Below, piece by piece: positions 1-6,463 of a DNA stretch of 35,124 bases. Numbering within the stretch: the first letter of the stretch is position 1; every line of letters starts with the position of its first letter. Position numbers and translations under genes: made by a program. Where the stretch lies: contig PGXB01000039.1 in NCBI GenBank assembly GCA_002838945.1, positions 1 through 35,124 on the forward strand, in the 5' to 3' direction. Origin of the DNA: a candidate division Zixibacteria bacterium HGW-Zixibacteria-1. Its GTDB lineage: Bacteria; Zixibacteria; MSB-5A5; GN15; PGXB01. The notes beneath the pieces were generated by a model. It had not been told where the DNA came from and did not search any database. It saw only the letters and a program-made list of their open reading frames with translations.

Positions 1-63
1 CGTCATTCGAGCCTGGGTTTTAAAAATCCAGTTGACTTCGAACGGGCGGCTACCCTATCTTAA
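1..63 (+). pseudogene. IS3-family transposase OrfB, C-terminal fragment
   Basis: The reading frame is open from the first base to a TAA at 61-63 and gives RHSSLGFKNPVDFERAATLS. This is the typical end of the rve integrase domain of IS3-family OrfB (an RHS.LG..sPv.FE motif). The 5' part lies outside the window, so this is partial rather than demonstrably broken. The identical sequence occurs in inverted orientation at the other end of the window. Confidence 0.85.
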
Positions 64-93
64 CTATGTGTCCATTTTTTTAGGGGAAGACCA
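1..93 (+). mobile_element. IS3-family insertion sequence, right (3') end
   Basis: This stretch holds the transposase C-terminus followed by the terminal repeat, which reads inward to end in ...GAAGACCA at 93. The terminal CA fits the TG...CA ends of IS3-family elements. The inverted copy at 35028-35124 is identical over these 93 bases, and similarity stops exactly at this CA, which fixes the element boundary. The left part of the element is outside the window. Confidence 0.85.
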
Positions 94-331
94 ATTTATT
101 TATATTTGCAATAATATTTACGGAATATGCTGACAATTGAAAACAATTTCCGTTCATAATTGGTTTAACACGGGGCTTTCAGCAGCCTCTTGGAATATAA
201 AGCCTATTTCATTATTGTCATACTTCAACTTTGGCCACCGCCATTTGTGAAAAATACAAAATTAATTTCATTATTGCAATTTAAAGTTTTGTCGTTCAGA
301 CAAATGATTTTCATAATCTTGTTTAAACACA

Positions 332-375
332 TCTTCTTTAGCGCTCCGCCCCAAATAAATTTGCTGCGGCCGCCC
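332..375 (-). repeat. Dispersed intergenic repeat, family 1, copy 1
   Basis: Read on the minus strand this is roughly 80% identical (by eye, about 43 bases) to plus-strand 5145-5186. The shared core is GCAAATTTATTTGGGGCGGA, preceded by GG(C/T)GGCCGC and followed by an A-rich AAAGA stretch. Both copies lie outside genes. Confidence 0.6.
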
Positions 376-432
376 GGACGGAACACCGACCTGCTTTTTA
401 ATCGGTGAACTGTGCTCGAAAAAACTATCAAT

Positions 433-462
433 TTGATTTTCCTGATACGTTTAATATATTAT
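433..462 (+). promoter_or_regulatory. Possible sigma-70 promoter for the PepSY-like gene
   Basis: A TTGATT -35-like hexamer (433-438) is followed after 18 bases by TATTAT (457-462). It sits about 80 bases before the start at 544 in AT-rich DNA. Hexamer match only; the start site is not demonstrated. Confidence 0.4.
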
Positions 463-543
463 ACAATCGAAAGCAAATTGTCAGCCTTTTCATGGGAAGG
501 GCAGATATATTTATCTTATGATTAATAAGATCAAGGAGCGGTC

Positions 544-1077
544 ATGAAAAAGATTTTTGCACTGCTGGCGCTGTTGCCGGCCGTATTGCTGATGTTCGGA
601 ATCGGCAATCTTTTGGCGGCGGAAAAGGATGATGTTCCTCAAAAGGTTACCGCGCCCAAGGCGGTCATGGAGGCTTTTCAGAAAGCATATCCGAAGGGTG
701 AAGTAAAGAGTGTAGGCATGGAAACCAAGGACGGCAAAGATTACTATGAAATAGAGAGCATTGACGGCAAAACAGAGCGCGATATTCTTTATAATGCCGA
801 CGGCGCCGTTTTTGAAATCGAAGAGTCCATTCTGCCGGAAACACTCCCGGATGTAATCAAGATGTCCCTGAAAAAAGAGTATCCGAAGGGAGAAATCAGG
901 GAAGCCGAGAAAATTAGCCGCGGGAAAGTCGTCGAATATGAAACTTTGCTTGAAAATGGAGAAGAAAATATCGAAGTGGTTCTGGATGATTCAGGCAAAA
1001 TTCTGACCCGGCAGGTTGTTTCGGATGACGACCAGGTGGACGACGAGGATGCGGGCTCTGAAGTAGAAGATGATTGA
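544..1077 (+). CDS. Secreted PepSY-like protein with two repeats
   Basis: A 177-residue exported protein. Residues 1-26 form a signal peptide (Lys-Lys, a Leu-rich core, cleavage likely after LLAA). Two homologous units follow, about 38-94 and 103-160. Each starts with a helix ending in YPKGE(V/I) and continues as beta strands (YYEIES, DILYNADG; VEYETLL, EVVLDDSGK), as in the PepSY-like/DUF2874 fold of periplasmic proteins. The last 18 residues are almost all Asp, Glu and Ser, which suggests cation binding or solubility. The start has a strong AAGGAG site. It stands alone upstream of the iron-uptake operon, from which it is separated by a hairpin region. Family members are thought to be inhibitors or binders; the partner here is unknown. 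Confidence 0.75.
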   Translation: MKKIFALLALLPAVLLMFGIGNLLAAEKDDVPQKVTAPKAVMEAFQKAYPKGEVKSVGMETKDGKDYYEIESIDGKTERDILYNADGAVFEIEESILPETLPDVIKMSLKKEYPKGEIREAEKISRGKVVEYETLLENGEENIEVVLDDSGKILTRQVVSDDDQVDDEDAGSEVEDD

Positions 1078-1118
1078 TGGATAATTGGAGATTCAGCCCA
1101 ATTTATTCCGCAAACGAC

Positions 1119-1161
1119 GGCAGGATCGCTCTCCCGTCTATGACGGGCTTCGGATCCTGCC
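1119..1161. repeat. Nested inverted repeat downstream of the PepSY-like gene
   Basis: An outer arm GGCAGGATC (1119-1127) pairs with GATCCTGCC (1153-1161). Inside it CCCGTC (1133-1138) pairs with GACGGG (1142-1147) around a TAT loop. No T-run follows, so it is not a classical intrinsic terminator. It may act as an RNA 3'-end hairpin or be a REP-like element. Confidence 0.6.
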
Positions 1162-1292
1162 CTACCCCGACGATATGTCCCACATGGATGTCCCGTATGT
1201 CATTGCAATGTAATGACATAAACTAAAGCTTAAAATCGTCCGTTTTCCTTCATAAATTTTCATCAAATTGGTCCGCTTTTGCGTTTTACCTG

Positions 1293-1325
1293 TTGACAAT
1301 GTTAGAGTATTCTAATATTATTAGA
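1293..1325 (+). promoter_or_regulatory. Promoter with overlapping DtxR-type operators, feo operon
   Basis: Perfect TTGACA (1293-1298), a 17-base spacer and TATTAT (1316-1321). The spacer and -10 are covered by two overlapping dyads: TTAGA-N4-TCTAA (1302-1315) and TCTAAT-N3-ATTAGA (1311-1325). TTAG/CTAA-type half-sites are characteristic of DtxR/IdeR/MntR operators, and the first gene downstream encodes a DtxR-family protein, so metal-dependent autorepression is inferred. Transcription would begin about base 1328, at or next to the ATG at 1329. Confidence 0.75.
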
Positions 1326-1328
1326 GCT

Positions 1329-1769
1329 ATGAAACTAACGACGCGGGAAGAAGATTATCTTGAGACCATTTTCCGGCTGACCGAGGAAACCGGGGAAGTC
1401 GGCGTCTCCGATGTGGCCAGGGAGCGGGGCGTGACCTTGCCGACCGTCATTTCGGCCGTGACCCGGCTCAAACGGAGCGGGATGATCAGCAAGCAGCATT
1501 ACGGCAAGATTCATCTCAACCCGGCCGGCAAAAAGAAGGCCTCGGAGATATACAAGAGGCATCGGGCCATCAAGACCTTTTTGATCGATATCCTCGAGGT
1601 TCCGCAAAAGCTGGCCGAGCAGGAAGCCTGCCGCATGGAACATGCCATGCAGTCCGACACGATTATGAGGCTGGTGGATTTTATGGAAGTGATTCAGAGC
1701 TGCCCGATGCGGAACAAGACTCTTCAGGAAAAATGTCTGGCGATAATAGACAGCGAACGCAGGAAATGA
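1329..1769 (+). CDS. DtxR-family iron-dependent transcriptional repressor
   Basis: A 146-residue, two-domain regulator. The N-terminal winged helix (about 1-65, starting MKLTTREEDYLETIFRL, with recognition helix near TLPTVISAVTRL) is followed by the metal-binding dimerisation domain. Candidate ligands are H78 (in YKRHRAI) and E99, C101, E104, H105 in the motif EACRMEHAM. The Cys in this motif is the iron-type DtxR/IdeR arrangement; MntR has Glu there. There is no C-terminal SH3 domain. A TTG at 1293 lies in the same frame, but that triplet is the -35 box, so ATG 1329 is chosen. The mRNA then has almost no leader. It overlaps or abuts feoA and probably controls the whole feo operon. Confidence 0.9.
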   Translation: MKLTTREEDYLETIFRLTEETGEVGVSDVARERGVTLPTVISAVTRLKRSGMISKQHYGKIHLNPAGKKKASEIYKRHRAIKTFLIDILEVPQKLAEQEACRMEHAMQSDTIMRLVDFMEVIQSCPMRNKTLQEKCLAIIDSERRK

Positions 1770-1792
1770 CACAGGCGCGGAGTGAACGATTA

Positions 1793-2020
1793 ATGAGTCT
1801 GAATGATTTGAAACCGGGACAGAGCGGCGAAGTGGTCCGCATTACAGGCGGCGGCGCTATCAGAAGACGGTTGCTTGATCTGGGCATCCGCGCCGGGGAA
1901 ACGATAAAAATGGTCAAGGCGGCGCCGCTCAGGGATCCCCTCGAAATCTCGCTGGGCAACGGGCATATCAGTATCCGCCGGGCGGAAGCCGCCCTGATCG
2001 AAATAAAGGTAATGTCATAG
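1793..2020 (+). CDS. feoA: Ferrous iron transport protein A
   Basis: A 75-residue SH3-like protein (MSLNDLKPGQSGEVVRI..., then RRRLLDLGIRAGE and the end of the beta barrel). FeoA is a small cytosolic partner of the FeoB ferrous iron permease. ATG 1793 was chosen because it gives the family's usual N-terminus and has GGAG ten bases upstream. An in-frame ATG at 1766 overlaps the repressor's stop codon and would add nine residues. Located between the DtxR-type regulator and feoB in one operon. Confidence 0.9.
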   Translation: MSLNDLKPGQSGEVVRITGGGAIRRRLLDLGIRAGETIKMVKAAPLRDPLEISLGNGHISIRRAEAALIEIKVMS

Positions 2021-2026
2021 GTCACT

Positions 2027-4264
2027 GTGGATGAGCGTCGCCAGATAAAGATCGCCCTTGTCGGAAATCCCAATTCCGGGAAAACCTCCATTTTCAACTG
2101 TCTCACCGGAGCGCGGCAAAAAGTTGCCAATTTCCCCGGTGTTACGGTCGAGAAGAGAGTCGGGCACCGCCGGTATCTCGACTATGATATCATGTTTGTC
2201 GATCTGCCCGGAACGTACAGCCTGACAGCCTACTCGCTGGATGAAAAAGTCGCCCGCGATTACATCATCAACGAAAATCCCGATCTTATCATTAATGTTA
2301 TCGACAGCGGCAACCTTAAGCGTTCGCTTTACCTGACCATGCAGCTTATCGAGATGGGTGTCGATATCATTCTCGATATGAACATGTGGGATGAAGTGCT
2401 CGAGGGCGGCATCGAAATCGATATCGAAAAACTTTCCAAACTTCTGGGTGCACCGGTGGTCAAGACCATCGGCAGCCGGGCCCAGGGAATCGACAATCTC
2501 CTCGAGACCGCCGTCGCCATGGTCGAGAACGGTCATGATAATCACGATAAGCATGATGAAAAGCATCACAAGAAACACCGTAACGATAATCATAAATCAC
2601 ACCGTAAGCAGCATCGGCGGCGCATGCATCATCGCCACCCGCCGGTTTCCTATGGGCCCAGGCTCGATGATGTAGTCACGACCCTTTCCAATGAGGTGGA
2701 ACACTGCTGCCACGGCTGCCGCGGGTGCGGCAACCCGCGCTGGCTGGCCATCAAATTGCTCGAAGGTGACCCGGAAATAAGGGAACGATGTATCCCGTCC
2801 GATAAAGAGCGCCCGACTCTGGTCACACAGCTTCAGCATTCGGTCGATCATATCAAGGCGACCACTAACGAGGATCCGGAGATCATTATCACGGAAGGGC
2901 GTTACGGTTATGTGGCGGGGATTGTCCGTGAAGTGATGAAACAGCCGCTGAAGGACCGGATGCTTCTTTCGGAGCATATCGACAATCTCCTGACCCATCG
3001 GTATTTAGGCTACCCGATTTTTCTGGTTATCATGTGGCTGATTTTCCAGGCGACATTCAAGATCGGGCAATATCCGATGGAATGGATCGACCGCGGCGTC
3101 GTCATGCTTCAAGGGCTGATGGCCGGCATCATCCCGGCGGGGGCCTTTTCGAATCTCGTCATCGAAGGAATAATCGGCGGCGTCGGGTCGGTTATGGTCT
3201 TTCTGCCGAATATCGTTATTCTGTTTCTCGGCATATCGGTCCTCGAGGATTCCGGCTACATGGCGCGCGCCGCATTCCTGATGGATCGGCTGATGCATTT
3301 CCTGGGTCTGCACGGCAAATCATTTATCCCGATGCTGATGGGTTTCGGCTGCGGAGTGCCGGCGATCATGTCTACGAGGACGCTCGAATCACCGCGCGAC
3401 CGGATTCTGACCATATTGATTATACCGCTGATGTCATGCAGCGCCCGCCTTCCGGTTTACGTCCTCTTCACCGGCGCCTTTTTCGGGGCGGCGGCCGGGA
3501 ATGTCATCTTCTCGATTTACCTGGTCGGTATCCTGATTGCGGTGCTGGCCGCGCGCCTGATGCGCAAGACTATCCTCAAGGGCGACAGTATCCCGTTCGT
3601 CATGGAACTGCCGCCGTATCGCTACCCTACCGTCAAATCGGTCGGGATACATATGTGGGAGCGAACCAAGGTTTATCTCAGGAAAATGGGCGGTGTCATC
3701 CTGATCGCTTCGATTATTCTCTGGACATTGGGGAATTTTCCGCGCAAGAGCGAATATGCCACCGATTATGATTCTCAGATCGAGCGGTATTCGTTTATCG
3801 AATCCGATTATTCCACTCAAAAAATATCCGAACTGGAAGCGGCCCGGGCCACCGAGGATCTTCAGTATTCATTTATAGGGCGGATCGGCGGGATTGTCGA
3901 ACCGCTCGTGACGCCGCTCGGTTTCAACTGGCAGATGGGTGTTTCCCTTATCACCGGTTTTGTCGCCAAGGAAGTGGTCGTGTCATCGCTGGGCGTGCTA
4001 TATCATATCGGTGATGAACCCGGTGATGAATCCGAAAGCCTGATCTCGGTTCTGCGCAATCCTGACAACGGCATCACCAAACTGGCGGCGTACGCCTTCA
4101 TGATTTTCGTCTTGCTGTACACCCCATGTGTGGCGACGATTGCCGCTATCCGGCGCGAGACCGGGTGGAAGTGGATGTGGTTTTCAATCGTCTTTCAGTC
4201 AGCGCTTGCCTGGATCACCGCCTTTATGATTTATCAGGGCGGCCGGTTGCTCGGGTTTTTATGA
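2027..4264 (+). CDS. feoB: Ferrous iron transport protein B with His/Cys-rich insert
   Basis: The 745-residue Fe(II) permease of the inner membrane. The N-terminal G domain shows G1 GNPNSGKT (12-19), G3 DLPG, G4 NMWD and G5 GSRAQG. The membrane part has both gate motifs: GFGCGVPAIMSTRT and, near the C-terminus, YTPCVATIAAI. Between the G domain and the membrane is an unusual segment. Residues about 170-204 contain 12 His among Lys, Arg and Asp, followed by H226, C227, C228, H229, C231 and C234 in HCCHGCRGCG. Both look suited to binding transition metals on the cytosolic side. The start is GTG, six bases after the feoA stop. It follows the DtxR-type gene, so iron control is likely. Confidence 0.96.
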   Translation: MDERRQIKIALVGNPNSGKTSIFNCLTGARQKVANFPGVTVEKRVGHRRYLDYDIMFVDLPGTYSLTAYSLDEKVARDYIINENPDLIINVIDSGNLKRSLYLTMQLIEMGVDIILDMNMWDEVLEGGIEIDIEKLSKLLGAPVVKTIGSRAQGIDNLLETAVAMVENGHDNHDKHDEKHHKKHRNDNHKSHRKQHRRRMHHRHPPVSYGPRLDDVVTTLSNEVEHCCHGCRGCGNPRWLAIKLLEGDPEIRERCIPSDKERPTLVTQLQHSVDHIKATTNEDPEIIITEGRYGYVAGIVREVMKQPLKDRMLLSEHIDNLLTHRYLGYPIFLVIMWLIFQATFKIGQYPMEWIDRGVVMLQGLMAGIIPAGAFSNLVIEGIIGGVGSVMVFLPNIVILFLGISVLEDSGYMARAAFLMDRLMHFLGLHGKSFIPMLMGFGCGVPAIMSTRTLESPRDRILTILIIPLMSCSARLPVYVLFTGAFFGAAAGNVIFSIYLVGILIAVLAARLMRKTILKGDSIPFVMELPPYRYPTVKSVGIHMWERTKVYLRKMGGVILIASIILWTLGNFPRKSEYATDYDSQIERYSFIESDYSTQKISELEAARATEDLQYSFIGRIGGIVEPLVTPLGFNWQMGVSLITGFVAKEVVVSSLGVLYHIGDEPGDESESLISVLRNPDNGITKLAAYAFMIFVLLYTPCVATIAAIRRETGWKWMWFSIVFQSALAWITAFMIYQGGRLLGFL

Positions 4265-4716
4265 TAGATGCCGTGAATTGCTCGGGCAATTATCAAGAAG
4301 CAAACTATTTCATCAGTGACACCATGCCATATCCGAAACTATATGCCATTCTGATTGCGGCCATTATTATCATGCACCGTCTTCCCGGTGTTATATCCCC
4401 GGCATTTTTCAAGAGAATGGTTGCATGGTACACGAGCAAGAGGCTGATTTGTGTTGCCGGCGGCGCGGTGTTGTGTATTATGGCGCTATGGGGTGCTTAT
4501 GTGATTATAGCTGACTATCCGCCTCATGGCTGGCTTCTGCTCGGATTATCAATAGTCATTTTTCATAAGGCCGTTAGATTTGTCATTTCACCTTCAAGGG
4601 CGGCAAAACGGGAACTGGAAGCATGGTCGCAATTGCACAGAAATATCTTTTTCATCTGCCTGGCCTCGGTTCTGGCGGGAGTTGCTTTGATTATCTTTGC
4701 CATATATATCATCTAG
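4261..4716 (+). CDS. Small membrane protein at the end of the feo operon
   Basis: A 151-residue protein of unknown function with about four hydrophobic segments: LYAILIAAIIIMH, an ICVAGGAVLCIMALWGAYVII segment, a WLLLGLSIVIF stretch, and a C-terminal segment ending in IIFAIYII. Basic loops (FFKRMVAWYTSKR, SPSRAAKRELEAW) separate them. The chosen ATG at 4261 overlaps the feoB stop (ATGA), implying translational coupling. ATG 4324 is the alternative start; it puts the first membrane segment at the N-terminus, and neither has a good ribosome-binding site. Position suggests a link with iron uptake, but no family was recognised. Confidence 0.6.
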   Translation: MIDAVNCSGNYQEANYFISDTMPYPKLYAILIAAIIIMHRLPGVISPAFFKRMVAWYTSKRLICVAGGAVLCIMALWGAYVIIADYPPHGWLLLGLSIVIFHKAVRFVISPSRAAKRELEAWSQLHRNIFFICLASVLAGVALIIFAIYII

Positions 4717-4896
4717 CGGGTAGGTCGAAATCCCCGCCATCATAGCATGTCTTTTCTGGCAAAAACCACATCATTTTGATGGTAATTCCATCCGGGGGGT
4801 ATTATAGAGGGAACTTTCTATGATTACACCTGATTTTGCGCCTTATATCATTCGCTGGGGCGTTAGCCCTGGCGAATGCGCCCGGCCTGAAAAAAT

Positions 4897-4995
4897 CGGG
4901 CCGACACGCGGGTCGGCCTCTACGATTAAAATTTCGCTGCCCCAATGTAGTCGAAACTTTAAAAATGGGAAAACGAACCCAATTCCGTGTAATCG
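4897..4995 (+). repeat. Dispersed intergenic repeat, family 2, copy 1
   Basis: Starts with the hairpin GGCCGAC-N6-GTCGGCC (4899-4918), then an AT-rich tail containing TCGAAACTTTAAAAATGGG and CCCAATTCCGTG. The same order of hairpin, spacer, TCGAAA(C/T)TTTAAAAA and (C)CCAATT is found in direct orientation about 418 bases downstream, at 5314-5397. Confidence 0.6.
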
Positions 4996-5144
4996 TATGA
5001 AAGCAAATATCGTACAAGGAAATTTTTGCAAAAATCACTGCAAAAACGATAGTAATTTGATGGTGATTTGTTACGCAATGACATGCGTAATTCTTTTAAT
5101 CGTCGGTGTAAATGTTATTTTATGGAAAATCACGACCGGCAAAG

Positions 5145-5186
5145 GGTGGCCGCGCCAAATTTATTTGGGGCGGAATGTTTGAAAAG
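5145..5186 (+). repeat. Dispersed intergenic repeat, family 1, copy 2
   Basis: Contains GGTGGCCGCGCC, AAATTTATTTGGGGCGGA and AAAAGA. It matches the minus strand of 332-375 at about 80% by eye. The match is to DNA rather than to a conserved protein frame with a start and stop. Confidence 0.6.
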
Positions 5187-5273
5187 ACATCCCCAAACAA
5201 GTTTGGGAATGCCACCCGGTTACCCAGGGAAATGGGACTGTCAGGTCACATTCCCCCGATTTGCATCGGAGGA

Positions 5274-5300
5274 ACAGGACCTGACAGGACCTGACAGGAC
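5274..5300 (+). repeat. Short tandem repeat, 10-base unit
   Basis: Two and a half copies of CTGACAGGAC in a row. A reverse-complement relative (CTGTCAGGTC, about 5238-5247) lies 30 bases upstream, so the region could fold into a hairpin (GACCTGAC with GTCAGGTC). Confidence 0.7.
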
Positions 5301-5313
5301 ATGAATTGAATGT

Positions 5314-5397
5314 AGCGGCCGACCATGTGTCGGCCCGTCGCCTGGAGAATGGGAATATCGAAATTTTAAAAACGCAAAAACAAAGCCAATTTTTGTG
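5314..5397 (+). repeat. Dispersed intergenic repeat, family 2, copy 2
   Basis: Hairpin GGCCGAC-N5-GTCGGCC (5317-5335) followed by TCGAAATTTTAAAAACGC and GCCAATTTTTGTG. The stem is conserved with the copy at 4897 while the loop and spacer differ, as expected of a structured repeat or degraded small mobile element. Confidence 0.6.
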
Positions 5398-5576
5398 CGC
5401 GGCCCGCCATGGCGGGTCCACAGGCCTCCTGAGTTTCGAAGGATCTGCCCGTTCTTATATTCTACAGTCAAAGTAGGGAAGGGGGGCTCCGGACTCCTGC
5501 CTCTTGCCCTCCCACTCCTGAAAATATTAGCAAGATTCGGGTGGCGGGGAAAAGGGCGATATATTATTCTTGAATT

Positions 5577-6446
5577 ATGAAAAAGCAAAATTATTCACAG
5601 CAGGCCGAAGATTACCGGCGGATCGAGAACGCGATCAAATATATCGAGGTCAATTTCAAGTCGCAACCGACCCTCGATGAAATCGCCGCCGCTGTCTGTC
5701 TGAGCAAATATCATTTCGAGCGGTTGTTCAAGCGCTGGGCCGGTATCAGCCCGATGCAGTTCATGCAGTTCCTGACGCTCGATTATGCCAAGCAGAAACT
5801 GGCCGAGGCCGGTAATCTGCTGGATACTTCATTTGATGCCGGACTGTCCGGGCCGGGGCGGCTGCATGATTTGTTTGTCACTTTCGAGGCCATGACGCCG
5901 GGCGAATTCAAGAAACTGGGGGCGGGCATTGAGATCGAATACGGGTTTCATCCGACGCCATTCGGCGAATGTCTCCTGGCGGCCACCGACCGGGGTATCT
6001 GTTTTCTTGGGTTTGTCGATAGCGGCGGTCAATCGAAAGCGATGCGGCTATTTAAGAAAAAATGGCCTAATGCGGAGCTGATCGAAAACAGAAAGCAGAC
6101 AGAGTCATACATAACCCGCATATTCGCACCGGAGCATGCCTCAAAACCAGAACCGTTTCATGTTCTGATCAAAGGGACCAATTTCCAGGTGAATGTCTGG
6201 CGGGCCCTGCTGACTATCCCGCGCGGGAATGTCGTCAGTTATCAGGATGTCGCCGCCTATTTGGGCCGACCAAGCGCTTATCGGGCGGTGGCCAATGCCG
6301 TCGCCGGCAATCCGGTGGCCTATTTGATTCCGTGCCATCGGGTCATTGCCAAATCCGGGAAGATTCATCATTACCTCTGGGGCACGGCGCGGAAAAAGGC
6401 GTTATTCGTGCATGAAGCAGCCATGACCGCTTCAGACAGTTTGTAA
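5577..6446 (+). CDS. AraC-type HTH fused to O6-alkylguanine-DNA alkyltransferase
   Basis: A 289-residue two-domain protein. Residues about 17-110 are an AraC-family double helix-turn-helix (TLDEIAAAVCLSKYHFERLF..., ending with MTPGEFKKLG). Residues about 120-282 are a methylated-DNA-protein cysteine methyltransferase with FQVNVWRALLTIPRGNVVSY and the active-site motif PCHRVI (acceptor C253). It lacks the N-terminal zinc/Cys domain of E. coli Ada that senses methylphosphotriesters, so it resembles the shorter HTH-MGMT fusions of many bacteria. Expected role: direct repair of O6-methylguanine and possibly control of its own gene. ATG 5577 gives a natural N-terminus; the upstream region is repeat-rich. 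Confidence 0.9.
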   Translation: MKKQNYSQQAEDYRRIENAIKYIEVNFKSQPTLDEIAAAVCLSKYHFERLFKRWAGISPMQFMQFLTLDYAKQKLAEAGNLLDTSFDAGLSGPGRLHDLFVTFEAMTPGEFKKLGAGIEIEYGFHPTPFGECLLAATDRGICFLGFVDSGGQSKAMRLFKKKWPNAELIENRKQTESYITRIFAPEHASKPEPFHVLIKGTNFQVNVWRALLTIPRGNVVSYQDVAAYLGRPSAYRAVANAVAGNPVAYLIPCHRVIAKSGKIHHYLWGTARKKALFVHEAAMTASDSL

Positions 6447-6463
6447 ATGTCATCCGACTTTGC

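Larger units (their letters stand above)
94..543. other. AT-rich intergenic spacer with one dispersed repeat
   Basis: No convincing gene is present. Short ORFs on both strands (about 190-408 plus, 225-431 minus) have no ribosome-binding site and no protein-like composition. The minus-strand one contains the FIWGG reading of a repeat also seen near 5145. The stretch ends with a probable promoter for the PepSY-like gene. Confidence 0.6.
4717..5576. other. 860-base gene-free region with degenerate dispersed repeats
   Basis: No credible gene is present. ORFs of 60-120 codons occur in several frames but overlap each other, lack ribosome-binding sites and are readings of repeats. The region contains two copies of a stem-loop repeat, one copy of the family-1 repeat, a short tandem repeat and several GC-rich hairpins, including GGGC-GTTA-GCCC near 4857 and a CCCGCCATGGCGGG palindrome near 5404. 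Confidence 0.7.

Noticed and set aside
190-431. ORFs of about 70 codons on both strands before the PepSY-like gene
   Set aside because: They overlap on opposite strands, have no ribosome-binding site, and one is a reading of a dispersed repeat.
3034-3771. A 245-codon ORF inside feoB
   Set aside because: Same-strand alternate frame of feoB; composition is Arg/Asp/Gly-rich as expected of a shifted frame.
4802-5588. Several 60-120-codon ORFs between the feo operon and the alkyltransferase gene
   Set aside because: They overlap in many frames and share peptide pieces only because the DNA repeats; no start signals or protein-like composition.
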